From a virus: a stretch of DNA of 39,038 nt. This document shows, one piece after another, positions 1 through 8,500 of the stretch. The stretch is taken from positions 1 to 39,038 of the IMG/VR virus record IMGVR_UViG_3300036832_001233, one strand, 5' to 3'. The notes under the pieces are model-generated. The model was given only the letters and a program-made list of their open reading frames with translations, ran no database searches and was not told the DNA's origin. The position numbers and the translations under genes are program-made. Position 1 is the stretch's first letter. Every line of letters starts with the position of its first letter.

Positions 1-474
1 GGCCGGACGTCCCCCACGCGCGCACGCCAACTACCGGAAATAAACGGGGACTACGTCCCCTTACCGGAAACCCCCAAACCCCCAAGCCCGGACGCGGACG
101 CTCAAGGCCCTTCGGGCACCGCGTCCGCTCCCGACGACCCTCCGCCGAAGTGGGAGGAGGTCGCGCCAGGCCAGCACCGCGGCGTGCCCAACGGCCAGGG
201 CGAGGTGACCCTGCTCAAGGCCCGCTGCCCACGCTGCGAACGCTCATTGCCACTCGATCAGCTTGAAGGCCATGAACTCGAATGCGAACTCGTGCCCGGC
301 GTGCCCGTCCACCCCGGCCCAGTCCGCCCCGGCAATCTCGGCGGCTTCCTGCCCAAGCGGCGCCGCACTACCATCCCGCCCGAGGTCGCCGCCGAGCTCG
401 AGCACATGGCCAGCCACCCGCCCACCGCCGAGCAGATCGCCGCCGAGATGGCCCGCCTCGGACCACGCCAGTGA
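1..474 (+). CDS. C-terminal part of phage replication initiator-like protein (5' end outside or across the junction)
   Basis: The frame is open from base 1 with no credible start, so this is the 3' part of a gene. Joined to the frame open at the other end of the window (38643-39038) it makes a 289-residue protein with no frame break. The visible part is a proline-rich linker (residues about 10-60 here) followed by a short zinc-binding-like segment with C-P-R-C and a later H-E-L-E-C. The end is basic and helical. The N-terminal part resembles the winged-helix domain of phage replisome organisers. If the joined reading is right, this protein probably recruits host replication proteins to the phage origin. 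The stop overlaps the next GTG start by 4 bases. Confidence 0.7.
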   Translation, partial: GRTSPTRARQLPEINGDYVPLPETPKPPSPDADAQGPSGTASAPDDPPPKWEEVAPGQHRGVPNGQGEVTLLKARCPRCERSLPLDQLEGHELECELVPGVPVHPGPVRPGNLGGFLPKRRRTTIPPEVAAELEHMASHPPTAEQIAAEMARLGPRQ

Positions 475-653
475 CTGAGCGCACCGAGTCACTGGCCCGC
501 GAGCTGGTGCGTGCCGACACGATCCTCGAGCAGGTTCGCGAGGCCGCGGCCGTCGAGCACTGGCTGCGCTACCGCGAATTGCTCGTCGATCGCCGCTATC
601 GCCTGCTCCGCCAGGACCTGGTTGCCGAGCGCGAATCACCCCATGCCGTCTGA
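471..653 (+). CDS. Small hypothetical protein (60 aa)
   Basis: I do not recognise the family. The GTG start overlaps the upstream stop in a GTGA, and the 3' end overlaps the next gene by 11 bases, as expected inside a coupled operon. The product is charged and probably all helical (MTERTESLARELVRADTI near the start), rich in Arg, Glu and Leu, with no cysteine, signal or membrane segment. Its position just before the small terminase suggests a small packaging or late-control accessory protein, but this is only context. Confidence 0.6.
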   Translation: MTERTESLARELVRADTILEQVREAAAVEHWLRYRELLVDRRYRLLRQDLVAERESPHAV

Positions 654-1002
654 GACCCCACGCCGGTGTGGTCGGCGCACGCGCTCCGGCGGCGCCTGCA
701 CCCAGTGGGTGATGCATGGTCAGACCGTCTGCAAGATGCACGGCGGCAAGTCGCCGCAGGCCCTCGCCAAAGCTGAGCAGCGCATGCGGGAGCTGATCCA
801 TCCGGCCATCGCTTCACTCGAGCGCCAGATCAAGGCCAACGAGTTTCCGGCCGCCCGCTACGTGCTGGACTGGGCCGGCTTCAAGGCGACCGAGAAGATC
901 GAAAGCGACGCCGAGGTCGTCGTGCGCGTCGTACATGAGGACCAGCCGCTGCTCACGCTGGACGTGCCCTACGCGCCACGCAACGGACACGTCGAGACCT
1001 GA
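643..1002 (+). CDS. terS: Putative small terminase subunit
   Basis: This 119-residue protein starts with a Cys-rich segment (CGRRTRSGGACTQWVMHG), then C-K-M-H-G-G-K-S-P. This HGGxSP pattern is common in phage proteins encoded just before the large terminase. A helical middle (about residues 40-85) could serve for oligomerisation, and the acidic, beta-rich tail could contact TerL. Small terminases recognise phage DNA and start packaging. The assignment rests on the N-terminal motif and on lying 1 base before TerL. The ATG at 643 is the first in-frame start giving this N-terminus. A general DNA-binding protein is the main alternative. Confidence 0.65.
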   Translation: MPSETPRRCGRRTRSGGACTQWVMHGQTVCKMHGGKSPQALAKAEQRMRELIHPAIASLERQIKANEFPAARYVLDWAGFKATEKIESDAEVVVRVVHEDQPLLTLDVPYAPRNGHVET

Positions 1003-1003
1003 A

Positions 1004-2272
1004 TTGGCCACACTCGAGCGCACCGTTCGCCTCGCCCGACCGCACGCTGCCCAGGCCCAGATCCTGAAGGAAAAACGCCGCTACAACGTGGTCGCGCTCG
1101 GCCGACGCGCCGGCAAAAGCAAGCTCGCCCAGCAGCTCCTGGTCGAGTGCGCGCTCGAGCGAAAACCTGGCGGCTACTTCTGCCCGACCTACAAACTGTT
1201 GGAAGAATTCTGGCGCGAATTGAAGGTGGTGTTGCGCGAGATTATTTCGGAAAAATCTGAGCAGGAACATCGCCTTCAGGTCTACGGTGGTGGCACGGTC
1301 GAATGCTGGAGCATGGACACCGGCGACCCGGCCCGCGGGCGAAGATACGGCACGGTGGTCATCGACGAGGCGGCAATGGTGCCGCGCTTATCGGAGATCT
1401 GGGGTCAGGCCATCCGTCCAACACTTAGCGATTTCCAGGGCTCCGCCTGGTTCATGTCGACGCCGCGTGGACTGAACGATTTTTACACGCTGTACGTGCG
1501 CGGCGAGGATCCACTCGAGGACCAGTGGGCGGCGTGGCAGATGCCAACGTCGGTTAATCCGTACATCGCACCGGATGAAATCGAGTCCGCTCGCCATGAC
1601 CTGACGGAACGCGAATTTGCGCAGGAATATCTCGCGGAGTTTCTCAGCATTGAAGGTGCCGGAGTGTTCCGCAGTGTGCACGCGGTCGCTCGACTCCAGC
1701 CGGCGGGTCCGCTCAAAGGTCACGCGCACGTCTTCGGCGTGGACTGGGGCCGGTCCAACGATTACACCGTCGTCAGCGTGCTGGATGCCACCCTGATGGA
1801 GCAGCGTCTGGTAGATCGCTTTTCGCAGATTGAATACGAGTTCCAGACCGCCAGACTCCAGAAGATCGTGGACGTGTACCACCCGGTGCAGATCGTGGCT
1901 GAGGCCAACAGCATGGGCGGCCCGCTCGTCGAGCGCCTGCAGCGCGGCTGGGTCGACGCTATGGGAAGACGCCACGCGCCGCTACCGGTGTACGGCTGGA
2001 CCGCAACCAATGCGACCAAGGCGGCGATGGTGCAGTCGCTGGCGCTGGGCATCGAGCAGGGCCTGGTGACGTTGCTCGACGACCGTGTCCAGACGAGCGA
2101 GCTGCTGGCGTTCGAGTCGGAGACGACGCCGGGCGGGGTGACGCGGTACGGCGCGCCTGCCGGGATGCACGACGACACGGTTGTCGCCCTGGGGTTGGCC
2201 TTTTTAGGCGCACACCACGAGTCGAGTGGGCCCGCCAGGACGCGCTACGGATTCGCGGGCGGACGACGCTAA
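1004..2272 (+). CDS. terL: Large terminase subunit (ATPase-nuclease)
   Basis: This is the packaging motor. The ATPase domain has a Walker A motif GRRAGKS (about residues 33-39) and Walker B with VVIDEAAM (about 118-125), then S-T-P-R-G, a usual coupling-motif neighbourhood. The C-terminal RNase H-like nuclease has its first Asp in GVDWGRS (about 245), a middle acidic segment VAEANSMGG (about 299), and a final H-D-D-T-V-V-A-L (about 388). At about 422 residues it has the usual length. I chose the TTG at 1004, right after the terS stop, because upstream in-frame codons lie inside terS. The 3' end runs into the promoter-like repeat at 2269. It should package DNA through the portal encoded at 2919. 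Confidence 0.95.
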   Translation: MATLERTVRLARPHAAQAQILKEKRRYNVVALGRRAGKSKLAQQLLVECALERKPGGYFCPTYKLLEEFWRELKVVLREIISEKSEQEHRLQVYGGGTVECWSMDTGDPARGRRYGTVVIDEAAMVPRLSEIWGQAIRPTLSDFQGSAWFMSTPRGLNDFYTLYVRGEDPLEDQWAAWQMPTSVNPYIAPDEIESARHDLTEREFAQEYLAEFLSIEGAGVFRSVHAVARLQPAGPLKGHAHVFGVDWGRSNDYTVVSVLDATLMEQRLVDRFSQIEYEFQTARLQKIVDVYHPVQIVAEANSMGGPLVERLQRGWVDAMGRRHAPLPVYGWTATNATKAAMVQSLALGIEQGLVTLLDDRVQTSELLAFESETTPGGVTRYGAPAGMHDDTVVALGLAFLGAHHESSGPARTRYGFAGGRR

Positions 2273-2290
2273 TGTTGTGTATAGTCGCGC
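2269..2290 (+). promoter_or_regulatory. Promoter-like repeat, copy 1
   Basis: A 22-base sequence containing TGTGTATAGTCGCGC is repeated exactly at 2604-2625. It contains a good -10 hexamer, TATAGT (2280-2285), but no convincing -35 hexamer. It covers the last codons and stop of the large terminase and sits 13 bases before the ATG of the next gene, which has no visible ribosome binding site. Exact conservation outside homologous coding sequence points to a promoter or another DNA-level signal. Confidence 0.6.
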
Positions 2291-2303
2291 ACGACAACTA
2301 CTG

Positions 2304-2486
2304 ATGGACGACAGGCTGGCCGAGATTGAGTCGCGCCACAACGACACGTCGGAGGAGAACTGGCATCAGCCGTGGGACGATGTGGAGTGGCTCATTGCTG
2401 AGGTGAAGCGACTCCGCAAGGTCAAAGAAACGCTGGCCCTTGACTGCACTTCAGCGGTCACAGCGGCCCGAAGTAAAGTACACTGA
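2304..2486 (+). CDS. Small phage protein with helical DVEWLIAEVKRLR-type motif (60 aa)
   Basis: A short acidic helical protein with a WHQPWDDVEWLIAEVKRL segment. This pattern (E-I-x-x-R near the start, then D-V-x-x-L-I-x-E-V-x-x-L-R) recurs in many small phage proteins of unknown function. The ATG at 2304 lies 18 bases after the TATAGT box, with no Shine-Dalgarno sequence. The last 14 codons are written on DNA that is repeated almost exactly at 2829-2860, where it is read in another frame. The C-terminus is therefore set by the repeat rather than by protein conservation. Function unknown. Confidence 0.6.
   Translation: MDDRLAEIESRHNDTSEENWHQPWDDVEWLIAEVKRLRKVKETLALDCTSAVTAARSKVH
2445..2476 (+). 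repeat. Junction repeat, copy A (32 bp)
   Basis: This block matches 2829-2860 at 30 of 32 positions (core TGCACTTCAGCGGTCACA). Here it encodes the C-terminus of the 60-residue protein; in copy B the same DNA is read in a different frame. A further similar stretch follows (GTACACTG at 2478 and at 2901, then CCAATCG at 2491 and 2913). Conservation of DNA across reading frames suggests a recombination seam or a regulatory element. Confidence 0.8.
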
Positions 2487-2506
2487 GCCTCCAATCGCAT
2501 CAGTGC

Positions 2507-2577
2507 TCGCTCCTGGTTGAGCCTGAACCACCCTCTGTTCCAGGAACAAAGGAGGCTTCAGGCTCAACCAGGAGCGA
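2507..2577. repeat. Long hairpin: 21-bp perfect inverted repeat
   Basis: Arms 2507-2527 and 2557-2577 are perfectly complementary over 21 bases (left arm begins TCGCTCCTGG). The 29-base centre can fold further, since TGTTCC (2535-2540) pairs with GGAACA (2543-2548). The element is flanked by direct repeats of CAATCGC at 2492-2498 and 2594-2600. A T-run lies 11 bases after the stem (2589-2593), too far for a standard intrinsic terminator. It could be a small mobile hairpin element, a structured RNA, a DNA-level packaging or replication signal, or an unusual terminator. Confidence 0.8.
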
Positions 2578-2603
2578 CCAGACCTGCATTTTTCAATCGC
2601 GGC

Positions 2604-2625
2604 CTAATGTTGTGTATAGTCGCGC
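2604..2625 (+). promoter_or_regulatory. Promoter-like repeat, copy 2
   Basis: Exact 22-base copy of 2269-2290. TATAGT is at 2615-2620 and the ATG of the next gene is at 2630, only 9 bases further. A transcript starting at the normal distance from the -10 box would have almost no leader. No -35 hexamer is evident. Confidence 0.65.
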
Positions 2626-2629
2626 GGCG

Positions 2630-2860
2630 ATGAGCAACTGGCCGCCGACCGAGGCGCAATGGCAGCACTATCTCGATGAGCAGCGCGCCGACCGACGTCG
2701 CGGCATTGTGCAGTTAGGCGTGCTGCTGCTCGGACTGGTCGCTCTGGTGTGGCTGGTCAGCAACGCGACCGCTGACCAGTTCCTCGAGGTGCTGGTGGTC
2801 GCCGGCGTGCTCGCACTGCTGTTCTTCCTGCACTTCAGCGGTCACAACGGTCCGAAGTAA
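2630..2860 (+). CDS. Small protein with two membrane segments (76 aa)
   Basis: A hydrophilic N-terminus (MSNWPPTEAQWQHYLDEQRA) is followed by a basic stretch and two hydrophobic segments, about residues 26-44 (VQLGVLLLGLVALVWLV) and 51-69 (FLEVLVVAGVLALLFFLHF). It ends with a short polar tail. Class II holins have this shape, but so do many small phage membrane proteins, and its place between terminase and portal is not a typical lysis position. It may be a lysogeny- or infection-time membrane protein carried as an inserted cassette. The start at 2630 fits the promoter copy just upstream. Confidence 0.65.
   Translation: MSNWPPTEAQWQHYLDEQRADRRRGIVQLGVLLLGLVALVWLVSNATADQFLEVLVVAGVLALLFFLHFSGHNGPK
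2829..2860 (+). repeat. Junction repeat, copy B (32 bp)
   Basis: Partner of 2445-2476 (30/32 identical). Here it encodes the last residues (H-F-S-G-H-N-G-P-K) and the TAA stop of the membrane protein. Copy A reads the same DNA in another frame. Confidence 0.8.
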
Positions 2861-2866
2861 CCACGC

Positions 2867-2893
2867 CGGCCGTGAAACATCGGCCGTGAAACA
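2867..2893 (+). repeat. Tandem 13-bp repeat before the portal gene
   Basis: CGGCCGTGAAACA occurs at 2867-2879 and 2881-2893 with a 14-base period. It lies in the 58-base gap between the membrane protein and the portal start. The portal GTG has no clear Shine-Dalgarno sequence, so this stretch may carry the control signals. Function unknown. Confidence 0.6.
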
Positions 2894-2918
2894 CTGAGCG
2901 GTACACTGCGCCCCAATC

Positions 2919-4904
2919 GTGGCGAAGAAGTCGCTGCCGGCGCCGACCAGCGAGTACCTGCGCTCGCTGCAGACCGAGCTCGGCGAGCTGTACCTGACGC
3001 AGGACCGCGACATCGATCAGTACCGCGACCAGCGCGAGATGCGGACGCCGGCGCTCTCGGAAGCCGACAAGGACTACGTGCTCGTCTCGGTCGATCCGCG
3101 CGATCCCGACATCACCGAAGAGGCCTTCCAGCAACTGGCCATGCTGACGCTCGATCGGCCCAAACTCAGTATCGTCGGCGGCGAGGGCGACACCGCGCAG
3201 ACGATCGCCAGCAAGCTCGAGCATTTCACCGAGCGCACGCTGTGGCAATGCGGCACGCGCGAGCCCGGCTCGGACACCATGACGCAGGTCACCGACGCGT
3301 GCTTGAACGACGGCGGCGGGTGGGCCAAGATCCTGTGGACCGCCGACACCTGGGCGGCACGCTACGCCATCGCCGCACCGCAGCCCGACGATGCCTACGT
3401 CGCGTACCAGGCGTACGACAAGCAAACCGAGGATGCTAAGAAGAAGGCGGGCCCGCCGTTCTACTGGGGCTACGTCGATCCGCGGTCGGTGTATCCGCAG
3501 TGGAGCAACGGCGAGCTGTGTGAAGTGCTCGAGGTCCAGAACCTGCCGCTGCGGTCCGCCTTTCGCCGCTACCGTCTCGGGCTCGATCGCGACGGCAACA
3601 TCGTTCCCGAAGAGCTGGGTCAGACCGAGAACATCATCGAAGCCGCGCGCAATTCGCTGACCAACGTGACACTGCTCGAGCACTGGGACGACGTGTGGGC
3701 GTCCTGGGCGGTGACCGGCACCAACTTCAACGGCAACCAGACCGGCATGGTGGTCAAGCAGTTCCGCCACAAGTACCCCTTCGGCGTGCCATACGACTAC
3801 GCGCCCGGGCTGACGATGTCGCACTGGCGCAACCGCAAGGTCGGCTGGGGGATCGGCCGCACCAAGCTGTGGCTGGTCAAGTACCGCCAGTACCTCAGGG
3901 CTATGCACGCTCAATATGTCGCTCGCGATCTGCTGTCACCGCTGGTCACCTACGGCGACACGCCCGCGGTCGCGGTCATCGGCGACGACGGCTTGCCCAG
4001 GGAGCCGGACACGTCGGTGCATCCGGGCGAGATCATCAACCTGGCGCCGGGTCGGCAACTCCAGCGCATTCCGTACCCGGATGCCTCCACGTTAGAAAAA
4101 CATATGAGCCTGATCGACCAGGCCATCCGCGACCTGGAATCTCCCAGAGTCACCACGCTCTCAGGCATGGAAGGCGCGGGCTTCGCGATCAGCCAGGTAC
4201 TGCAGTACACCCGGACGCGCGTCGGTCCGGTCAGACATGGGCTCGAGCGTTTGCTCGAGGGCCAGACGCACAAGCTGTGGGAGCTCATCCGCTCGCGCGC
4301 CGGCGAGAAGGTCTGGGTGTTCTACGGCGGCGACGTCACCGACACCGCCAACCAGCAGGCGGTCGCCGAGTACATCGGCTTCGGGCCGAAGGACCTCGAG
4401 CGGCCAATGCACATTCAGTGGGACGTCCAGGCGCAGTTGCCCACCGACGAGATGATCATGGCCCGGTATGCGCACGAACGCCTCGCCGCGGGTACGTACG
4501 GCAAGGACGAAGCGGTGCGCTACCTGGGTGACAACCCCGACGAGATCCGCCGCAGCATTGCGAGGGACGAGATCAGGGCCTCGCCCGCGTACAAGCAGTA
4601 CCTGTACCAGGAAGTCTTCATGCAGGCCGGCCGCGGCGACCTGCTCGAGAAGGCACAGCAGGCCGAGCAGATGGCGCAGCAAGGCTCACTGCCCGCCGGC
4701 CAACCCAGTGCGCCGCAGCCCGGCGTCTTTGAGGGTGGCGGGCCGGGTGCAGGTGGCGTGCCTGATCTGGGAGCACTGGCCGCGGCGCCGAATGGCACCG
4801 GCGTGGCGCCACCGCCGTACGGCCAGGTCGTGGCCGGCGCCCAACAGCCAGGTGGCGTGCCGCCTGGAGGTCTGCCGGCCGCTGGAGAAACGATGAGGTA
4901 TTGA
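2919..4904 (+). CDS. Portal protein
   Basis: A 661-residue protein directly after terminase, the usual place and a usual size for a podovirus-type portal. The N-terminal part (residues 1-150) is acidic and helical. The middle carries beta-rich segments with many Trp and Tyr. Residues about 390-470 include long helices like the portal stem and crown (SLIDQAIRDLESPRVTTL, then the QVLQYTRTRVGPVRHGLERL region). The last about 90 residues are Pro/Gly/Gln-rich and end GGVPPGGLPAAGETMRY. Almost the same tail ends the next small protein. It should form the dodecameric DNA gate at one capsid vertex. I assign it from position, length and helix pattern rather than from a short signature. Starts with GTG. 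Confidence 0.85.
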   Translation: MAKKSLPAPTSEYLRSLQTELGELYLTQDRDIDQYRDQREMRTPALSEADKDYVLVSVDPRDPDITEEAFQQLAMLTLDRPKLSIVGGEGDTAQTIASKLEHFTERTLWQCGTREPGSDTMTQVTDACLNDGGGWAKILWTADTWAARYAIAAPQPDDAYVAYQAYDKQTEDAKKKAGPPFYWGYVDPRSVYPQWSNGELCEVLEVQNLPLRSAFRRYRLGLDRDGNIVPEELGQTENIIEAARNSLTNVTLLEHWDDVWASWAVTGTNFNGNQTGMVVKQFRHKYPFGVPYDYAPGLTMSHWRNRKVGWGIGRTKLWLVKYRQYLRAMHAQYVARDLLSPLVTYGDTPAVAVIGDDGLPREPDTSVHPGEIINLAPGRQLQRIPYPDASTLEKHMSLIDQAIRDLESPRVTTLSGMEGAGFAISQVLQYTRTRVGPVRHGLERLLEGQTHKLWELIRSRAGEKVWVFYGGDVTDTANQQAVAEYIGFGPKDLERPMHIQWDVQAQLPTDEMIMARYAHERLAAGTYGKDEAVRYLGDNPDEIRRSIARDEIRASPAYKQYLYQEVFMQAGRGDLLEKAQQAEQMAQQGSLPAGQPSAPQPGVFEGGGPGAGGVPDLGALAAAPNGTGVAPPPYGQVVAGAQQPGGVPPGGLPAAGETMRY

Positions 4905-4907
4905 GAC

Positions 4908-5099
4908 ATGCCCAAGACACCGCCCCGAGCCAAAGCGAAGAAGCCCGCCGCGCGGAAGAAGACGCCGCCGATGCCGAAGATGCCGCCCGCACCGCGACGA
5001 CCGCCGGCCGCGCCGCCGCTGCCGATGTTCCAGGCGCCGGGGCCGGGTGGCGTGCCGCCTGGAGGACTACCGCCGGCGGGTGAGCGCATCCGCTACTGA
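4908..5099 (+). CDS. Small basic, proline-rich protein (63 aa) sharing the portal C-terminal tail
   Basis: The N-terminus is a Lys/Arg/Pro-rich stretch (MPKTPPRAKAKKPAARKK). The C-terminus (GGVPPGGLPPAGERIRY) is nearly identical to the portal tail, and at DNA level 20 bases are identical (4851-4870 versus 5046-5065). It looks like a partial duplication of the portal end attached to a basic peptide. It may bind DNA or the portal-internal protein interface (inference). ATG three bases after the portal stop; the stop overlaps the next ATG (TGATG). Confidence 0.65.
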   Translation: MPKTPPRAKAKKPAARKKTPPMPKMPPAPRRPPAAPPLPMFQAPGPGGVPPGGLPPAGERIRY

Positions 5100-5584
5100 T
5101 GACGCAGAACGAGATCGTCCAGCTGCAGCAGGAGATCCACCAGGAGATCCAGGGCGATGTCGGGCCGATCGCGTCGGGCATCTTCGGCTCGAGCAACAAG
5201 GGCATGCCCGACATGCGCCCGGTGTCCAACCAGCAACTCGACGACCTGTACCGCCAGAAGTACCAGGCGGGCGATCGGGAGTGGCTCGTCGGCGAGGCGC
5301 ACCGCGATCCGCAGCAGTTCCTCGACGTGTCGCAGCGCATCGGCGTGCAGATGCCGCCAGCGCAGCCTGACGGCTCGCCCGTACCTGCGGTGCCGCCGAA
5401 CGCGTTCGCCAAGCAGGCCATGCAGACGGCGCAGCAAACACCCCCGACGCAGACACCGATGGGTCCGGCGCTACCGGCGGTGATGCCTCCGCCACCACTG
5501 GTAGCGCCACCCGCCGCGCCGCCGCCCGCGTTGACACCGGGCGTCATCCCGCCGCAACCAGGCGCACCGCCAGGCCTGGGCTGA
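5099..5584 (+). CDS. Hypothetical virion-associated protein (161 aa)
   Basis: The N-terminal half (about 85 residues) is polar and helical (MTQNEIVQLQQEIHQEIQGD). The C-terminal half is a low-complexity Pro/Ala/Gln tail. No known motif is visible. It sits between the portal and the giant ejection protein in one overlapping operon, so a small head-internal or assembly protein is likely. The Pro-rich tail resembles those of its neighbours. Confidence 0.6.
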   Translation: MTQNEIVQLQQEIHQEIQGDVGPIASGIFGSSNKGMPDMRPVSNQQLDDLYRQKYQAGDREWLVGEAHRDPQQFLDVSQRIGVQMPPAQPDGSPVPAVPPNAFAKQAMQTAQQTPPTQTPMGPALPAVMPPPPLVAPPAAPPPALTPGVIPPQPGAPPGLG

Positions 5585-5585
5585 G

Positions 5586-8500
5586 ATGCCTGGCACGCTG
5601 CTCGACACCGACTACGCCGACCTGGTCAAGAACCAGCTCTCCAACTACGTCGGCGGTCTGCAGATCCTGGGTGACCAGCCACCCGTCCAGCCGCCACAAC
5701 CCACGGTGACCGCGGACGATCACCAGAACGTCATCGACCAGTTGCACAGTCACGTCAACGACGTGCTCAGCTTCGGCCAGCAGGGTGTCCAGGCCGCCCA
5801 GCAGGCGCCGCAGAACGCGCTGAAGGTGCTCACCGACTACGCCGACCAGGTGTCCTCAGCCGGGCAGCAGCCGCAACCGCCGCCTCAACAGGCCATCAGC
5901 ATTGGCGGCGCGCAGCCGACACCGCAGCAGCAGGTCTCGAGCGGCACGTTCACGGTCGACGACAACACGCCCACGGTGCAGATCGCCGGCGCGCCGCAGC
6001 AGACGACCGCGCAGGCGCGCGCCGCGGATCTCGGCTACACGCCATCGCCACCGGTCAGCGACCAGAGCGCCGCGGCAAACGGCGGCTATGTGTTTCCGTT
6101 GCCTGACTTCAAGGGCCCGGTGCAGGACCACTGGGGCAGCGTGCTGGGCGGCTCGGACCTGTTCGCACCGCGCGGCACGCCGGTGTCGGCGATGCGTGGC
6201 GGGACGGTGGTCGAGTCGGGCTACAACGCGATCGGCGGCAACGCCGTCCTGATCAAAGGCGACGACGGCAACGAGTATTACTACGCCCACTTCGACCAGG
6301 CTCCGTCGGTCAAGGTCGGTGACAAGGTCACAGCTGGCACGTACCTGGGTCCGGTAGGGAACACGGGCGACGCCAGCGGCGGTCCGACGCATCTGCACAT
6401 CGGCATCGGGCCGGATATCAAGCTCGGCGCCGACAAGTACGGCGGTACGGGCGGCGACTATGACGCCGTCGGGCTCCTGCAGCGCACGCTCGACAACACG
6501 GCCAACGCGCCAGCGCCGACCACGTCTCCGCTGCAGACCGCGAAGGATGCCGCCAGCAACGTGGTGCAGGCGGGCGCGCAGGCCATCGGCCAGGGCAAGG
6601 ACGCGTTTCTCAACTCGCTCGGCGGACTGGCGCAGCAAGCGTCGCGGCAGACGGGCATCGACCCCGCAACGTACCTCGCGATCGCCGCCAACGAGACCGG
6701 CTGGGGCAGAAGCCAGACGGCGCAGCAGCAGAACAACCTGTTCAGCATTCAGGGCACTGGCGCGAACGGCTCGAGGTGGGCCGGCTACGACTCACCCGCG
6801 GCGGCGTTCGACGCGTTCAACACGCTGATCTCGACGGCGCCGCGCTACGCGCAAGCGTGGGCCGACCGCGCCAACCCGCAGCAGTTCATCGACGACCTGC
6901 GGAAGGCAGGCTACGTCGTCGATGAGCCCGGTTTTCCCGCACAGGGCTGGGTCGATCAGGTCAAGTCGATCTACCAGGACATCCAGAAGCAGGGTGTACC
7001 GACAACGTCGACACAAACGCCGACGGCGCCGCTGCAAGTTGGCGATCAGACGCCGCCGCCGGCGCGTCAGCCAATCTACATGACGACCAATCAGTCCGAC
7101 CAGACGCCCGCCGGCGCGGCACCGTCACCACTGCAGATCATCCAGGACACCGCTGGCGGCGCGGCAAACCGGGTCGCTCAGACGGCGCAGGACCTGCTGC
7201 CGCCAGCGGGCACCAATCCGAATCCGCTGCCAGGCCGACCAGGCGGCCTGGTGACGCCGCCCGGCAACTACGCGCCCGAACCGGGCTCAATCGGGACGGC
7301 GGCGGTCAGCGCGGCGCAGGGTGCGGCCAGCGTCGCGGGCGCAACCGCCCAGGACGTGGTGCAGGCGGTGCAACAAGCCGCGCAGCAGGCCGCACCGAAC
7401 CTGGGCTTCGACGACCAGGCGCTTGCCGCACGCCGCGCGGCGCTGGCACAGGACCAGCAGGTCGCCGCGGGTTGGGGCGGCGAGGCGTCGACCGGTGCGC
7501 CCGGTGCGTACACGCCGCAGAACATCGCCGGCGCCCTGGCCCAGACCCTCACCGGTCCAGCGTTCGGCACGGTGCAGTCGCCGCAAGAGATCCGTACGAA
7601 CACCGAGCAGGTCCAGCAGGCAGCGCGCGACATCAACCCGGTACGTGACGCCTTCTTCGTGGGTGGCCTGACCACCGGACTGACCGACATGGTCATCCAG
7701 AACCCGCTGCTGTTTGTGCCTGGCGCGCCGATGGCCGCGGACCTGGGCGAGGTCGGCTCGGCCATCGTGGGCGACCTGGTGCCGCAGCTCGGCGCCCGTT
7801 GGGGGCCGATCGTCGGCAATCTGGGCGCGCAGGCCATCGACGGCGGCATCCAGAACGTCATCTACGAGCTCGGCCAGCCGAACCCGTCGGTGCAGTCGGT
7901 CGGCGAAGCGTTCGTCGCGGGTGCGGGTCTGGGTACGGCGATCGGCGGGATCACCTCGACACCGGCCATCACTCGAGCGATTGGCCAGGCGATCGTCGAC
8001 CGCGCGCCACAGATCTCGCGCGCGGTCACCGACAACCTGCCGGCCATCCAGCAGTCGCTGCGGAATCGTCAACCGGCGCAGGCTGACGTCAACGCCGCGC
8101 TCGGCGGCGTACCGGGCGCGATCGACGCGCTACGTGCTCGAGGTGCGCCCCCTGACCTCGCTGCGCCGGGAGGTGTGCAGCGTCTGCCGAACTACACGCC
8201 CGGCACGCCCGAGGCCGGCTTCGAGGCGCTCGCCAGGGCGTCGCGCGAGAGCTCGTCGGACGGGCTGGCGCACATCGATCTGAACACGGTGCCGCAGGAC
8301 GTCCTGCCGTTTTCGACCAGTGGCGAGGGCCGCGGCATCGTCAAGCTGAACCCTGGCGGCATGCCCAGCCTCGATGACCTACGCGCGCTGTACGACGCCA
8401 ACGCGCACAAGCGCGACTTCTACGTCGACCAGGGCGACTCGGCCACGCCGCTGGTCGGCGCGCACAACGCTGAGGAGTACTTCACCCTCAATTCGATCAA

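Noticed and set aside
2507-2593. Intrinsic terminator after the 60-aa gene
   Set aside because: The stem is far longer than usual and the T-run starts 11 bases after it, so a standard terminator is not supported. Kept as a hairpin.
2835-3914. 359-residue minus-strand open frame
   Set aside because: Antisense to the portal gene, no start signal and no recognisable domain.
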